Shown here piece by piece: positions 14,643 through 25,966 of a stretch of DNA of 64,000 bases. The stretch's first letter is position 1. Each line of letters starts with the position of its first letter. Source of the DNA: Neurospora tetraspora (Eukaryota > Ascomycota > Sordariomycetes > Sordariales > Sordariaceae); assembly GCF_033439725.1 (NCBI RefSeq), contig NW_026944386.1:3410001-3474000 (forward strand), given 5' to 3'. Made by a program: the position numbers and the translations under genes. Under the pieces are notes generated by a model. That model had not been told where the DNA came from and ran no database searches. It was given only the letters and a program-made list of their open reading frames with translations.

Positions 14643-15317
14643 AATAGTAGTTGCAATTGTAAAATCTTATTAATCTCTATTATTTCGATCTTCCAGATTC
14701 TCTATTTCAAATTATACCAGTTAGACGATTGACGGTGTGTTCGATTCTTAACCGCCCTCCTTTATTATTATACTTTACAAACGACAACCGTAAAAACCTT
14801 TTTGCTTGCGACCGTAGCGAATTTAAGTACTTACGAAGCAATAATACTAGCCGAATCCTTTATTGGATATTCGTTACTAGATCCGTCAGATTACTAGAAA
14901 TCCTATACTTTAGTAGTCTCTGCCGAAGTTAAGACTTCACTAGCCGTTAACGAGCTACAATTAAGGCCCTTTTTAAGAGATTAATTTATAATTAGTTTCT
15001 TTTCAAAATTTATCTGTAAGCGTATTCGTCCCTTCTCGACTTCTCCTCCCTAAGTAACGAATTTAGGTATTCGTTTCGAGAAATAGATTGTTATTCTCTT
15101 CTCCCTTTTTCTCTTCTCCCATCTTCTCTTTTCCCCCTTTCTCTTCTCCCCTCTTCTCTTCTCCCTTCTTTTCTTTTCTCCTCTTTTCTTCTCTCCTTTT
15201 CTCTTTTTATTTCTTTAAGAAAGCGACTATAAATAATATTCTCAAACGGTTATTCTAAATAGCTATCTTTCATTTGTGCCAACGCTTCCACATCCTCTAG
15301 TAGCTTCCTACTGGTAG

Positions 15318-15725
15318 CCCCGCTTCTAAACGGCTATTATTAATAACGAGGACGTTGTCTTTTATTTCTAAGCTGCTAGCTTTCTCCGCGTCTTACTAAC
15401 AATTTCCCCGCTATATTTCCTTTTAAATGGCTATTAATAATAATAAGGCCGTTATTCTTTTTGCCCTTAGGCCGCTAATTTTCTCCTTTTTTTTTATTTT
15501 TAAATAAAGATTTTAAGCGGCCGTTTCCCGTTTGTATTAATAACCCCCTACTTTTTAGCACTTTTGTATATTTTTAATTGCTTTTTCCCGTTGGAATTAA
15601 ATTTTTAATTTTTAAATACTATTTTTTAACTTTTCTAGTAGTTTCCCTACCTTTAAACGGTTATTACTAATAATAATAGGACGTTATCTTTATTTCCCTT
15701 CGAGCCGCTAATTTCCCCGCCTTTA
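15318..15725. repeat. Three diverged tandem units inside the nested element
   Basis: Units starting near 15,325, 15,424 and 15,652 share the order TAAACGG(C/T)TATTA, then TAATAA, a (G/A)GACGTT-type block, and GCCGCTAATTT followed by CCGC. They are separated by unrelated A/T-rich or CT-rich stretches. They look like an internal repeated motif of the element rather than simple sequence. Confidence 0.6.
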
Positions 15726-16531
15726 ATAACTAAAAGTTTCTTCCTTTTACTATAGTTAGCTTCTATAATAATATTACGGTGTTGTGTATTAGAATTAATA
15801 AGATTAGTTCCGAAGAAGTGGTTTTATTCCGGAAGTAAAGGCTTTAGTAAAAGGGTTTATTAATTGTTCTTCCTTTTTAAAATTTCTTTAGCTACGGATT
15901 ATATATATCTATAAACGAAGATTACTATAACGCCCTCTAACGCGTTCAAGAATTTCCGCCGGCTATGGACTTTTTATCTTTCTATACCCTAGGTATTCTT
16001 TTATTTAAATATCCCCTATTACCTCTACTAAAAGAAGAATTAAAGCCAGACCTTTTATTCGAAAAGTAGAAGGATTCTATTAATTCTACCCTTATTTTCT
16101 TTATTTTAATAATTTAGACCGTAGCTTCTATCGAACTATACAATAGTAATAACGTTACTATTCTTAAAATGGCGTTGAGGGCTATTAAATAATATTTTCA
16201 GATTAATTATAAAGTAGTAAGAGTTATTTACAAAGTAATCTATAATTTAGAAATTCTTTTTATAGTAAAGACTTCTCTCCTTAAGACCGAGTTTTAGCCG
16301 CCCGCCCCTAAGACCGGTGAATATAATTGCCGTAAGTGTAAATCTAGCTTTAGATTTAGAAATGCCCTCTTTGATTACGTGTATTTAAATACGTATAAAT
16401 TAAGAATACGGATTTTTAAGAGTACTTCCGCTATTATTACCGCTATTAATACCCTTAATAATTGCCCTTACAACGAAGACGTTACTGCTTTTTTTGGTGG
16501 CCGCTTAGTTTCCCCTACGGCTTACCCTCTA

Positions 16532-16861
<330 letters not shown>

Positions 16862-17909
16862 GTAATTCGTTAATAGATAGTTTTTTCTATAATTTGTCCC
16901 CTTTTATTAGCTTTCTCTGTAATTCGCCCGCCGTTAAGAGTTTTAGTAATTCGGCCCTTAATATTGGGTCCGGATTTAGGTCCCGTTTCCGTCGCTCTTG
17001 AAATAATAACGGTATTACTAAGTCTGAAATTCAAAGTTTTATTAATTTCCTAAAGTAGTAAACTTTCCTATAATAATTCCCTTGACGGGAATATTCGTTA
17101 TTAATTATGCTTATTTTATACTTGCTATATTTATAGTATTACCCTCGGTTTAAGAAACCTTTTTTTTTGGTCATTTTAATAATTATAATTATTTTTATCC
17201 TTTAGTACTAGTTAGTAAAAAGATGAAGCTTGTTAATATTTTGAAGGCTTCTTAGATTAACGATACTAGTTAAGATAGTATGAAGAGGATTATAATAGAT
17301 TTTAGCGTATTTAAAGACTTTATAAAATTTGCTACTATAGCCTCTATAGCTTAAGCTTTTTGCCCCCTTTCTTTGGTTTTTTTCCCTTTTATTTTATTAC
17401 CCCTAATAATCCTATCTTTATATTTCTTAACGGTTTTGGTATTTTTAGTTTGCTTCTTATTTGTTAGCCCTGACGGTTTGTTATAGCTCTTATTAGTTCC
17501 CTAGTATTCCTTACTATTTATTTACGAAACGAATTATTATTAGATACTTTTATAGCTTTGATACCTTTAGTTTGCCCGCTTTCTATTCTTTCTTTATTTC
17601 TTTTTAGCCGTTAGTATTAGTTTGATAGCTCCCTAGTATTTAGTTGTAGCCTTGCTAGCCGTTAGATCTTTATTTAAATAATTAGAGCTTTTTTTTGTTT
17701 ATTTTACGGACTTACCCCTTTTTTTTTCCTCTTTCTTTCCTTCGGCCAATTATAATAAATTTTGGTATAGATTGGCCTTCTTAAGCCGCCTTCTAGTTTT
17801 TCGGAATTTCACAGACTTCTACGGACTTTGTATATTTTCGTTTTATTAATCCGATATATCCCGTACTGACCCGGAGTATCCCGAAGACTATAAAGCCCAA
17901 TTGTTTTGG

Positions 17910-18000
17910 ATAGATTTGTTGGAGGAGACTTAGATAATATTGGAGGAAACTTGGTATTTGTCGGAGGAGATTTGGATCTTTTCGGAGGAGATTTAAACGG
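17910..18000. repeat. Minisatellite of about 21 bp, four units
   Basis: Four imperfect tandem copies of a unit like TTGGAGGAGACTTGGATATT lie just before the right LTR. In one frame they spell a repeated GGDLD-type motif. They are less AT-rich than their surroundings. Confidence 0.7.
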
Positions 18001-18046
18001 ATAGGTCTATTGAGGATAATAGTTCCTTTTCTTGTGAGCCGGCATT

Positions 18047-18278
18047 TAATACCGGAAATCCTCTAGCACCGTGTAGAATAGTCTAGCCTAGTTATGAAGG
18101 CTTTGGTTGCCTTTCTAGGCTACAAAGGTTCTTCGAACCTTTGTTGCCAGCTTAGTATATAATTGGGTATAGCTCTAGCTTCTAAACCTTCCTCTTCTTC
18201 TTACGAATTATCACTTATTTTACTGCCTTACTGACCACATTATTGGATCGTGAGGCCTTCGATACTTATTCCGTATTA
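18047..18278. repeat. LTR, right copy, of the nested element
   Basis: 232-bp direct repeat equal in length to the left copy, followed directly by the target duplication CGAGG and then by the resumed copia sequence. Confidence 0.88.
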
Positions 18279-20587
18279 CGAGGATACTTAAATATATAAT
18301 TTCCTAGGTTTATTATTAAAATTCAATTAAACTCTTTAAAAAGGAAAAACTAATTACAATTCTCTAAAACCCTAATTAGAGAGTTCGAATTTCTTTATTA
18401 ATAAAATATCCTTTAATTTCGTTTTTAATAAGGGTTACTCTACTCTTCTTAATATATTACCGCCCGTATCCTTTTTTATAGGTTTTTATTTTAATAAACG
18501 TACTAAAGATGAAGTTTATTACGGCTTCGAACTATAGAAGGCTATATTTAACGTAAGAAGATTTTATTAACTTATAGCTAAATGCTATAATAAAGTAATT
18601 ATAAAAGTAGAATTAGAGCGCTTCTCCCAGAAAAATAAAACTATTACCTAGAAGGAGTTCGATTCCTTTATTTCTATAGATAAACTCTAAACTATTTACT
18701 GTTAAAAATTACCGCCGCCGCTAAAGAACTACAAATTTCTTAATTACTATTTTTTAAAGACTTCTTTAAAGAAGTAGAGTAAATTTATTTTAATAGCTAT
18801 AAAGAAATGAAATTCTAAATAGAAGTCAATCAAGATAAACTAAGGATTAAAAGGAAATGATTATTCGACTATATATAAGTATATATATATAAATTCTTTA
18901 AAAATAGTAAATTTAATAAGGTTAAAGTACGTTTCGTTATATAAAAAAATTAATAAAAAAAGGAAGTAGGGCAAAAAACGTATATTTCTATATTCGCCAG
19001 CCGATTTTTCCGCACCCTTATTATTATAATTATACGCTTTAATTTCGAATTTATTTAATATAACGCCGTTAATACTTTCGTTAACGTTTATATAAATAAA
19101 GAAATTTATATATATATACCCATAGGATATTAAATATTAAATAAAGTACTTAAAATTATAAAGGCGCTATATAAATTATAGCATTCCCCGCTTTTCTAGT
19201 AATGCGAATTTATTAACGCATTTACTACTCTAAATTTCAAAGCGGTCCTAAAAAAACCCTACATTTTTATTAATAACAGCGTATTCGTTTTTTATTATAT
19301 TAATAATATTATTTTTACCTTCTACCGTAATAAAAGCGAGGAAGTTTATAAGTATATAAATAGTTTTAAATAGCGATACTATTTTATGAGAAGTAAAGAA
19401 TTATTATAATTCTTAAGTATTGAAATTATATAAAATTATAAAGTACGAAAGATTTAATTATTTTAATAGTTATATTTATAAAAGATATACCGCTTTATAA
19501 ATAATGAAAAAATAATATAATTACCTATAATTAATATTAAACTCGTACTCTTTAAAGATAAAGTATTTAGAAAGTTAATATATTAATATTAAATTAAAAT
19601 CGGCTCTATTCTCTATATAATAATTATAATATAACCAGATATTACTTTTGCCATAAGCCGCCTCGTTAAGTATAATTATAACCCCAATTTAAATTATTGT
19701 AAGGTTGCAAATAAAATATTATATTATTTATACATTACTATAAATATAGCGCTATATTATAAAGGCGAAAATACTTTACAAACTACATTAGATATATCTT
19801 TTATAAATAATTTTATAAATTGAAAGAGTTTATACGGTTTTATAATTAAATTCTTTAACGGTTTAATATATTAGGGAACTATAAATAAATAATCATAACT
19901 ATATTAACGATTGAAATAGAATTTATTACCCTTTTAAACGTAATAAAAGAAATTATTTTTATAATACATTAATACGAAGTTTAACTATGAAATTCGTAAA
20001 TCCTATCTTTACTATCGATTATAATAATAAGTAAACAATTAGGGTAATAACGGTCGAAACTTTTAAATTAGTAATTAAATTGAAGTATATAAATATTTAT
20101 AAGTATTAGTTTAAATAAGAAGTTATAGTTAGAACTATTAAAATTAAGTATTTAAAGATAGTAAAAATGCTTATAGATAGTTTAACGAAGGTACTATCTA
20201 CGTAGAAGTATATAGAATTCAAGGGATTACTAGGAATAGCTTCAATTAAGGAGAAGAAGGAAAAAAAGGAATATATAATAAATTATATTAAACTAAAAGA
20301 CATAGAGGAAATAATTAGAAATAGGAAGGCGATATATAAATAGCTTTAGCTTTAATCCCAAAAGAGATTTCAATTAGGGAAGTACATCAATTTAGTAGGC
20401 TATATTTAGCTAATAAGACGAGGGTTCTATAAGAGGACTAGTCTCCCAGCCACCCCAATAGCGCTATAGACCTTCCTAATACTCTGGGATCCCCCAACCT
20501 ATATGTACAGTCTTTCTACTCCACACACTCGATCAATACAGCGATTAACCCATATTCTCTACATTCACATAACCGTGCAATCTAACA

Positions 20588-21527
20588 ATTTCCATGCCCT
20601 GAGATGCAGAGCAACAGGGGTTCCGGTTTGGTTTCGGCAATGTAATTCCATGTAATTACGTGCATGGGGCATCGTCGTTGTGGTCGTCGAGGTTCCTATT
20701 TGCATCCACTCAAACATCTCGATTCAGCTCATCCACCACTGGAGCCAGTCTCAGGGATCAGGGCAGGTTGGCAATGATGGGTTCCTGTACTGTTCCTGAA
20801 GAGCCCGAGTACCTCTACGCTACATTACGAACATGACGGCACTGACCAGACATGATCTGTACACTACCTGAGGTGGTTAGGCTGTTATTGTCAAAGACAT
20901 CTCAACCAACTAGAAGGAGATCCGCGAGGCCGTTTTCTTGAGCTACATCATCAGACACAGGGCTGTTGCTGGGTAGAGAGCCCATGGTTCAGGAGACTCT
21001 CTCTACATGTTCACCGCAGTGGATCATCCTATTCCCCTGAAGATCCAGTCATGGCTTCCAAGTCTGCGGCATAGTCGGTGATGAGTTGTTAGGTAGTCGA
21101 ACGCCCAAATTTGTTCACAGGTCGATTTCTCAATGACAATGACTTCAGGTATGGAATCGTATCATGACAATAGTAGGTTCGGGTTTCAGGTCAACGCTTC
21201 ATGGCCATGATTTTGATCAACACAAAATCTATTGAACGTAAAGATGCTTGCCAAACGTTGGGACATTGAGCCCGTCCGTCAGGTTTTGATACCATAACAA
21301 TCCATCCATCAATCCATTTCCAAAAACGCCAAGGCCATGACTTACAGTCCGTAAAAGGCAACAACTCTGCCCAGTACAGTTGCACCTGGGTATCATTTCC
21401 AACACACACTCTCTCTGTCTCTCTTTCTCTCTGGCACCATCGCATCTTAGATGCCGCTGTGTAGACTCGAATGATTAATTTCTTATCTTCGCTCGTCCCA
21501 GGTGTCGCAAAACAATCAACTGGCCGC
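20588..21527. other. Intergenic region right of the AT-rich island
   Basis: About 940 bp of normal composition between the end of the transposon island and the protease inhibitor gene. It contains a TCTCTC microsatellite near 21,407-21,433. No gene recognised; part is 3' UTR of the inhibitor gene. Confidence 0.45.
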
Positions 21528-21867
21528 TTAGTTCGTGTTGACGACCTTGTCCTCCTCGATAGTGCCGTAGTTCTCGCTGGAGGCGGAAACCGACTCGAGA
21601 GTCTTTTCGCCAACCTTGGCAGAGAAGCCCCTGGATAAAAGTGTTAGTAAGAACATGCGAACCAAGACAGTGTCCGAAAACATACTTCATGAGGGTGTAC
21701 TCGTGGGTAATGACACCGCCGGCATCGACAATCCTCTGCTTGTCCTGCTTGATGACCGAGTCGGGAGTGTTCTCCTTGTAGGTGATGATGACCGACTTTT
21801 GGATGTCAACGGCAATGGCGCCGGAGACGAGGGCAAGGGCGCCGAGAACGAAACCGAAGAACTTCAT
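21528..21867 (-). CDS. Small secreted-type proteinase inhibitor I9 protein
   Basis: Two exons, 21867-21686 and 21630-21528, give 94 residues. Intron GTATGT...ACTAAC...CAG is 55 nt and the phase fits. Residues 1-20 (MKFFGFVLGALALVSGAIAV) look like a signal peptide. The rest matches the inhibitor I9/subtilisin propeptide fold: KSVIITYKENTPDSVIKQ, then VDAGGVITHEYTLMKGFSAK, then an acidic tail ending DKVVNTN. Stand-alone relatives such as yeast Pbi2 and Pleurotus POIA1 inhibit or chaperone subtilisin-type proteases. Those are mostly cytosolic or vacuolar, so a leader here points to the secretory or vacuolar route; that is inference. The ATG at 21867 is the one that opens the hydrophobic leader. 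Confidence 0.88.
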
Positions 21868-22521
21868 TTTGCGATAGATTTTGGTTATTGGGACGGGTAT
21901 AAAGTATGGCGTCACGTTGTTGGGCAGACAGACGATGAATGGGCGGATGGTTTCCCTTGAATTAAATGTCGGGAGGACCCCTCGACTTTAAAGATAAAGG
22001 TGCCATGTCACGCGCCAAGGAGCCTCCCAGCGCATAAAGAGACCCCCCCTTTCTGCGGTCTCAGCTTTTCCTCAGGGGGAAGGTCGCTATAAAAGCCCCT
22101 GCAAGTTCAGGCGGAAGGGACGTACACAGTACTTCCGTTCACGGCCGTACCTGCTACTGATTAGATAAGGCCTGTTTGTTATGTCACCACGGCAGTGGCA
22201 CAGGGCAGAAGGCTGAGGCCCCACCGCTCACGAAACTCAAGTTCAAGGTACTAGGCGCTAACCTCATTGGGTACTCACCTTTCCAGCAAGTGAGGCAGCT
22301 AGCCAGTGACGACGGCGAGACCAGACCACTGCAACTACAGCAGTTGAGCTTCGAGGCCACTGACAACTGACGACTGACGATATACACATCGACATTCAAA
22401 ACATCATACCCACCAGCCTTCCTTCTTTACCCCACGAAATACCACCCGACCTCCCGTCACGCCCAACCGAACACACATCCATCACGACCCCTCCGACGAC
22501 ACCTCGAATCCAGCTCTCGCC
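21868..22521. promoter_or_regulatory. Divergent promoter region, inhibitor and rpn8
   Basis: 654 bp between divergent start codons. A TATAAAA box lies at 22088-22094 on the plus strand, about 430 bp before the rpn8 ATG, so a long leader or a different target is possible. I looked for the yeast proteasome element GGTGGCAAA and did not find it here. Confidence 0.45.
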
Positions 22522-23748
22522 ATGCCCGCCACTACTGCGGAAACGCTCTCCCTGGTGAACCGCAGCGTCTCGGTTGCGCCGCTCGTCCTGCTCTCAGTCG
22601 TCGACCACTACAACCGTACCCAAGCCAACAAGTCCAAGAGCAAGCGCGTCGTCGGCGTGCTATTAGGCCAGAATGACGGAAAGAATGTTCGCGTGTCCAA
22701 CAGTTTCGCGGGTGCGTAACCTCTGTCCCGAAAGCTTGCCTGGCTGCCCCGCGCCTAGGTGATGGCTGGCTGGTTTCTAACTTGGCGATACAGTTCCCTT
22801 CGAGGAGGACGATAAGGACCCCTCAGTCTGGTTCCTTGACCACAACTACGTCGAGTCCATGAACGACATGTTCAAGAAGGTCAATGCGCGCGAGAAGCTA
22901 ATAGGCTGGTACCATTCCGGCCCCAAGCTACGGGCTTCCGATCTCGACATCAACGAACTGTTCAAGCGCTACACTCCCAACCCGCTTCTCGTTATTGTCG
23001 ATGTTCAGCCCAAGGAGACGGGCGTTCCTACAGATGCCTACTTTGCCGTGGACGAGATCAAGGATGTATGTCTTCCAAGAGACGCTGTCGCGCTTCCACT
23101 TGCTCCCATTCAGCAAGTATAGATGCTAACTGCATTTGACTACCACAGGACGGCACCACCACATCCAAGACCTTTGTCCATACTCCCTCCATTATCGAGG
23201 CCGAAGAGGCCGAGGAAATCGGCGTCGAGCACCTTCTTCGCGACATCCGTGACGTAGCCGTCGGCACACTATCCACCCGCATCACCAACCAGATGCGCTC
23301 CCTGCAAGGCCTCCACCACCGCCTCCGCGACATCCAAGCATATCTCCAAAAGGTCCTTGACGGCCAGCTGCCCGTAAACCACGCCATCCTCGGGAACCTC
23401 CAGGACGTCTTCAACTTGCTCCCCAACCTCTCGACGCCCAAGTCCGGCCCAGGCGCTACTGGCACCAACGCCGACAGCGAGCTCAGCCATGCCATGAGCA
23501 TCAAGACCAACGACCAGCTCATGGCCATCTACCTCAGCAGTCTGATCCGCGCCATCACTGCGTTCCACGACCTGATCGAGAACAAGATCCAGAACAGGCA
23601 GCAGCAGGAGGAGAACGACGCCAAGAAGAAGGAAGGAGGAGAGAACGGCGAGAAGAAGGAGGGCGGCGACAAGAAGGAGGGTAGCCCGGCGGCGGCAAAT
23701 GGTGAAAGCATGGAGAAGGAGAGCAGCCCGAAAGATAAGAAGAAATAA
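22522..23748 (+). CDS. rpn8: 26S proteasome lid subunit Rpn8 (PSMD7)
   Basis: Three exons, 22522-22711, 22794-23065 and 23149-23748, give 353 residues. Rpn8 pairs with the deubiquitinase Rpn11 in the 19S lid. The MPN domain covers about residues 15-150: [15 protein letters not shown], then [20 protein letters not shown], then GWYHSGPKL. The latter lacks the second metal-binding His of active JAMM enzymes, as expected for this inactive subunit. [17 protein letters not shown] and the following helices are conserved in the family. The C-terminal 45 residues are a Lys/Glu-rich low-complexity tail, longer than in animals but common in fungi. Introns have GTGCGT and GTATGT donors. Start chosen at the first ATG; the N-terminal 15 residues vary in the family. 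Confidence 0.97.
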
Positions 23749-24174
23749 GCGAGACATGATGAAGTGAAAGAGGGAACAGGAATGCGAGCGACGGGACGAC
23801 GGGGCGCAACGGACCGGGCCGTAGATGATACGAAATCAATCAAATCAGCATGAATCATGTTTGTGTACGAAACCAAACCACAAGAGAGACACTTTCACAT
23901 AGAAAGAGGGTTGCTCAAGGTCGAGAATGGGATCTTGGGCAAGTTGTTAATAATACTAGTTAACTGACAAGTTTGTGTACTGTGGTGGTAGCGGTTTGCC
24001 GGATCATAGAAACGGCATATGAACTCTCTTTTCTAACACTCCCACCAAGTTCCTAAACTTGGACATCAGCAACAATCCCAGCCATCTCCTCTTTACTGAA
24101 CGCATATAACGGACCCCTCTACTCTCTCATTTAATACTTCAGGATAACATCCCTCCAACAAGTGGGAATACGCT
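23749..24174. other. Convergent intergenic region
   Basis: About 430 bp between the stop codons of rpn8 and the SWIM-domain gene. A near-repeat of about 30 bp starting GCAACAATCCCAGCCATCTC occurs at about 24,068-24,096 and again at about 24,185-24,213. The second copy is the 3' coding end of the SWIM gene, so the first is a small partial duplication. Confidence 0.6.
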
Positions 24175-25587
24175 TTAGACATCCGCAACAATCCCAGCCA
24201 TCTCCTCTCTACTCATCATCCGCTCCGTCACATACCTCCCCAACGCTCTCCTCCACTTATCAGCCAACAGACAGGCAAGCAGGTGTTTACAAACCGGCGG
24301 TACGCTCGAGTGATCGTCCGGGTTGAAGAGGGTCATCCCGCCAAAGGTCCAGCCTGCGCTTCCCTGTTTATCTCTGACCCTTTCTTTTTCTCTTTCTCGT
24401 AGCTCTTCACTTCCCTGCTCTTCTCCATCTTCATCTCCATCTCCTCCTGCTTCTCCTACTTCTGGTTCTTCGGAGACACAAGCAAACGCAAACGCAGCGC
24501 AGGTACAGTTCCATGCTTCCAGGCTGACTATGTACCGCTGTATTCGGTGGTCTCGATCTCGGTCCGTTTCGCTACCACCGGGTTGGACACCTTCGGTATC
24601 TGCTGCGTCTCCAAGTCCAACAAGGTTGCTGCTGGGTTTCTTTCGTTTCCGTCTTGGGTGGGTGTTGAGGAACTGGGAGGAGCGGACTAGGTAGAACTCT
24701 GGTGGTGGTCGTCGTCGTCGTTCTCCTTTAAGTCCCTGTTGTGACTCGCTGGGCTTCTTTCCCTTTTCTTCATTCTTCTTATCCCCGTCCCCGTCCCCGT
24801 CCTCATCTCTGCCCTGGTTCTCATCTCTATAATCCTCTCCGTCGTCCTCCTCTCCCATAATCACATCCACATCCACATCCACATCCCCATCTACCTCTTT
24901 CTTCTGCTCCTTCTGCTCCTTTCGCTCCTTCTGCCCCCCTTCCTTCTTCACTACCGCCGCCTCCCCAGCAGCACACCTCAAAACAACCCGTTCAACCAAC
25001 CCCCGTTCCAAAACCTCCAAACCAGATAACACCACCCCCGGAAAGAGAACATGCAGCGTGATGATCAAATGTCGGTATTCAGGTGGTACCAGTTTTAGGG
25101 GGTTTGGATTCCCCTTCCAACCTCCTCCTCCTTCTCCTCCTCCCGGTCCATCCTTTTTTCTCGTCGCGATATGTCCCTTCGCTTCATCACCTTCTTCTTT
25201 CAGAATCTGGAGGAGTTGTTTCCTCTTTTTTTGGGTGATTATTTCTGCTGCTCCTTCTTCTGCTTCTGTTGCCTCTGTTGTTCCTGATATTGATGGTGGG
25301 TCTCGTTGTTGCGTTTTGGTTGGTGCCGGTGCCGGTGCTGGTGCTGCCGGTGGTTCGTTAAGGAGAGGAATGTTGGAGATGGCGGTTATTAGGGAGGTGA
25401 GGAATTGGCGGGAGGTGGGGAGGTGGAGGGTTGAGCTTTGTGGTGAGTGTGAGTGTGACGGTGATGAATTTTGCGGTGGTTGAGGTTGATAGGACGGTTG
25501 AGGCTGGTGTGAAGCAGGTGGGTGTAAGTGGAAGGCGGGATCAGGGTCGGGATGCCCGTCCGGGTGGTGTGGGTTCGGTGAGGCCAT
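24175..25587 (-). CDS. SWIM zinc-finger protein, Sws1/Shu2-like
   Basis: Single exon of 470 residues. Near the end it has C361-T-C363 and then C433-K-H435-L-L-A438, the CxC...CxHxxA pattern that marks the SWIM domain of the Sws1/Shu2 family. Those proteins bind Rad51 paralogues in the Shu complex and promote homologous recombination. The context around the cysteines (IQRYIVSLEAWNCTCAAFAF and VPPVCKHLLACLLADKW) is well ordered. A helix-rich segment at about residues 160-205 (LVPPEYRHLIITLHVLFPG) may be the conserved N-terminal part of the family. Unusual: the two halves of the zinc motif are 69 residues apart, separated by an acidic Glu/Gly-rich insert, and another acidic run (DVDVDVDV) lies near residue 240. 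The Pro/His-rich N-terminus is low complexity. The Shu assignment is inferred from the CxHxxA motif. Confidence 0.75.
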   Translation of the reverse strand: MASPNPHHPDGHPDPDPAFHLHPPASHQPQPSYQPQPPQNSSPSHSHSPQSSTLHLPTSRQFLTSLITAISNIPLLNEPPAAPAPAPAPTKTQQRDPPSISGTTEATEAEEGAAEIITQKKRKQLLQILKEEGDEAKGHIATRKKDGPGGGEGGGGWKGNPNPLKLVPPEYRHLIITLHVLFPGVVLSGLEVLERGLVERVVLRCAAGEAAVVKKEGGQKERKEQKEQKKEVDGDVDVDVDVIMGEEDDGEDYRDENQGRDEDGDGDGDKKNEEKGKKPSESQQGLKGERRRRPPPEFYLVRSSQFLNTHPRRKRKKPSSNLVGLGDAADTEGVQPGGSETDRDRDHRIQRYIVSLEAWNCTCAAFAFACVSEEPEVGEAGGDGDEDGEEQGSEELREREKERVRDKQGSAGWTFGGMTLFNPDDHSSVPPVCKHLLACLLADKWRRALGRYVTERMMSREEMAGIVADV

Positions 25588-25966
25588 CGCGATGTTTAAT
25601 TGCTTTCAGGGAGTGATTAACTGAGTGTCTCTGGAGTATATCCTGTGATGGTGTTTTTGGTGATTGTTAGGGCTCGGGTATCGTCTTGAACGTGGTTTTA
25701 GTTGATGGTTGTTGCATGGTGTAGGTTGTTGGGTGGAAGCAGTGACGCGGTTGAGAAATTGTCACAAGTTCATTTCTGCATACTCTACTCAACAGTGCGG
25801 CAACCATCACTCGAATTAAACACAACCAGACTTGACAGATCATCGATGGTATTTTGTCTATACATCCGTTTTCTTCATCTCATATAACCCATATTTATCA
25901 TGCAAGTCATAAATATACATACAAAGAACCTTCAGAAGAACAAAATAAAAGTATAAACCCTCATCA
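25588..25966. other. Spacer between hem13 and the SWIM gene
   Basis: About 380 bp between two tandem minus-strand genes. It would hold the 3' UTR of the coproporphyrinogen oxidase gene and the promoter of the SWIM gene. No distinct motif recognised. Confidence 0.45.

Noticed and set aside
22176-22370. Short open frame upstream of rpn8
   Set aside because: Lies in promoter or leader sequence; could at most be an upstream frame, with no supporting feature.
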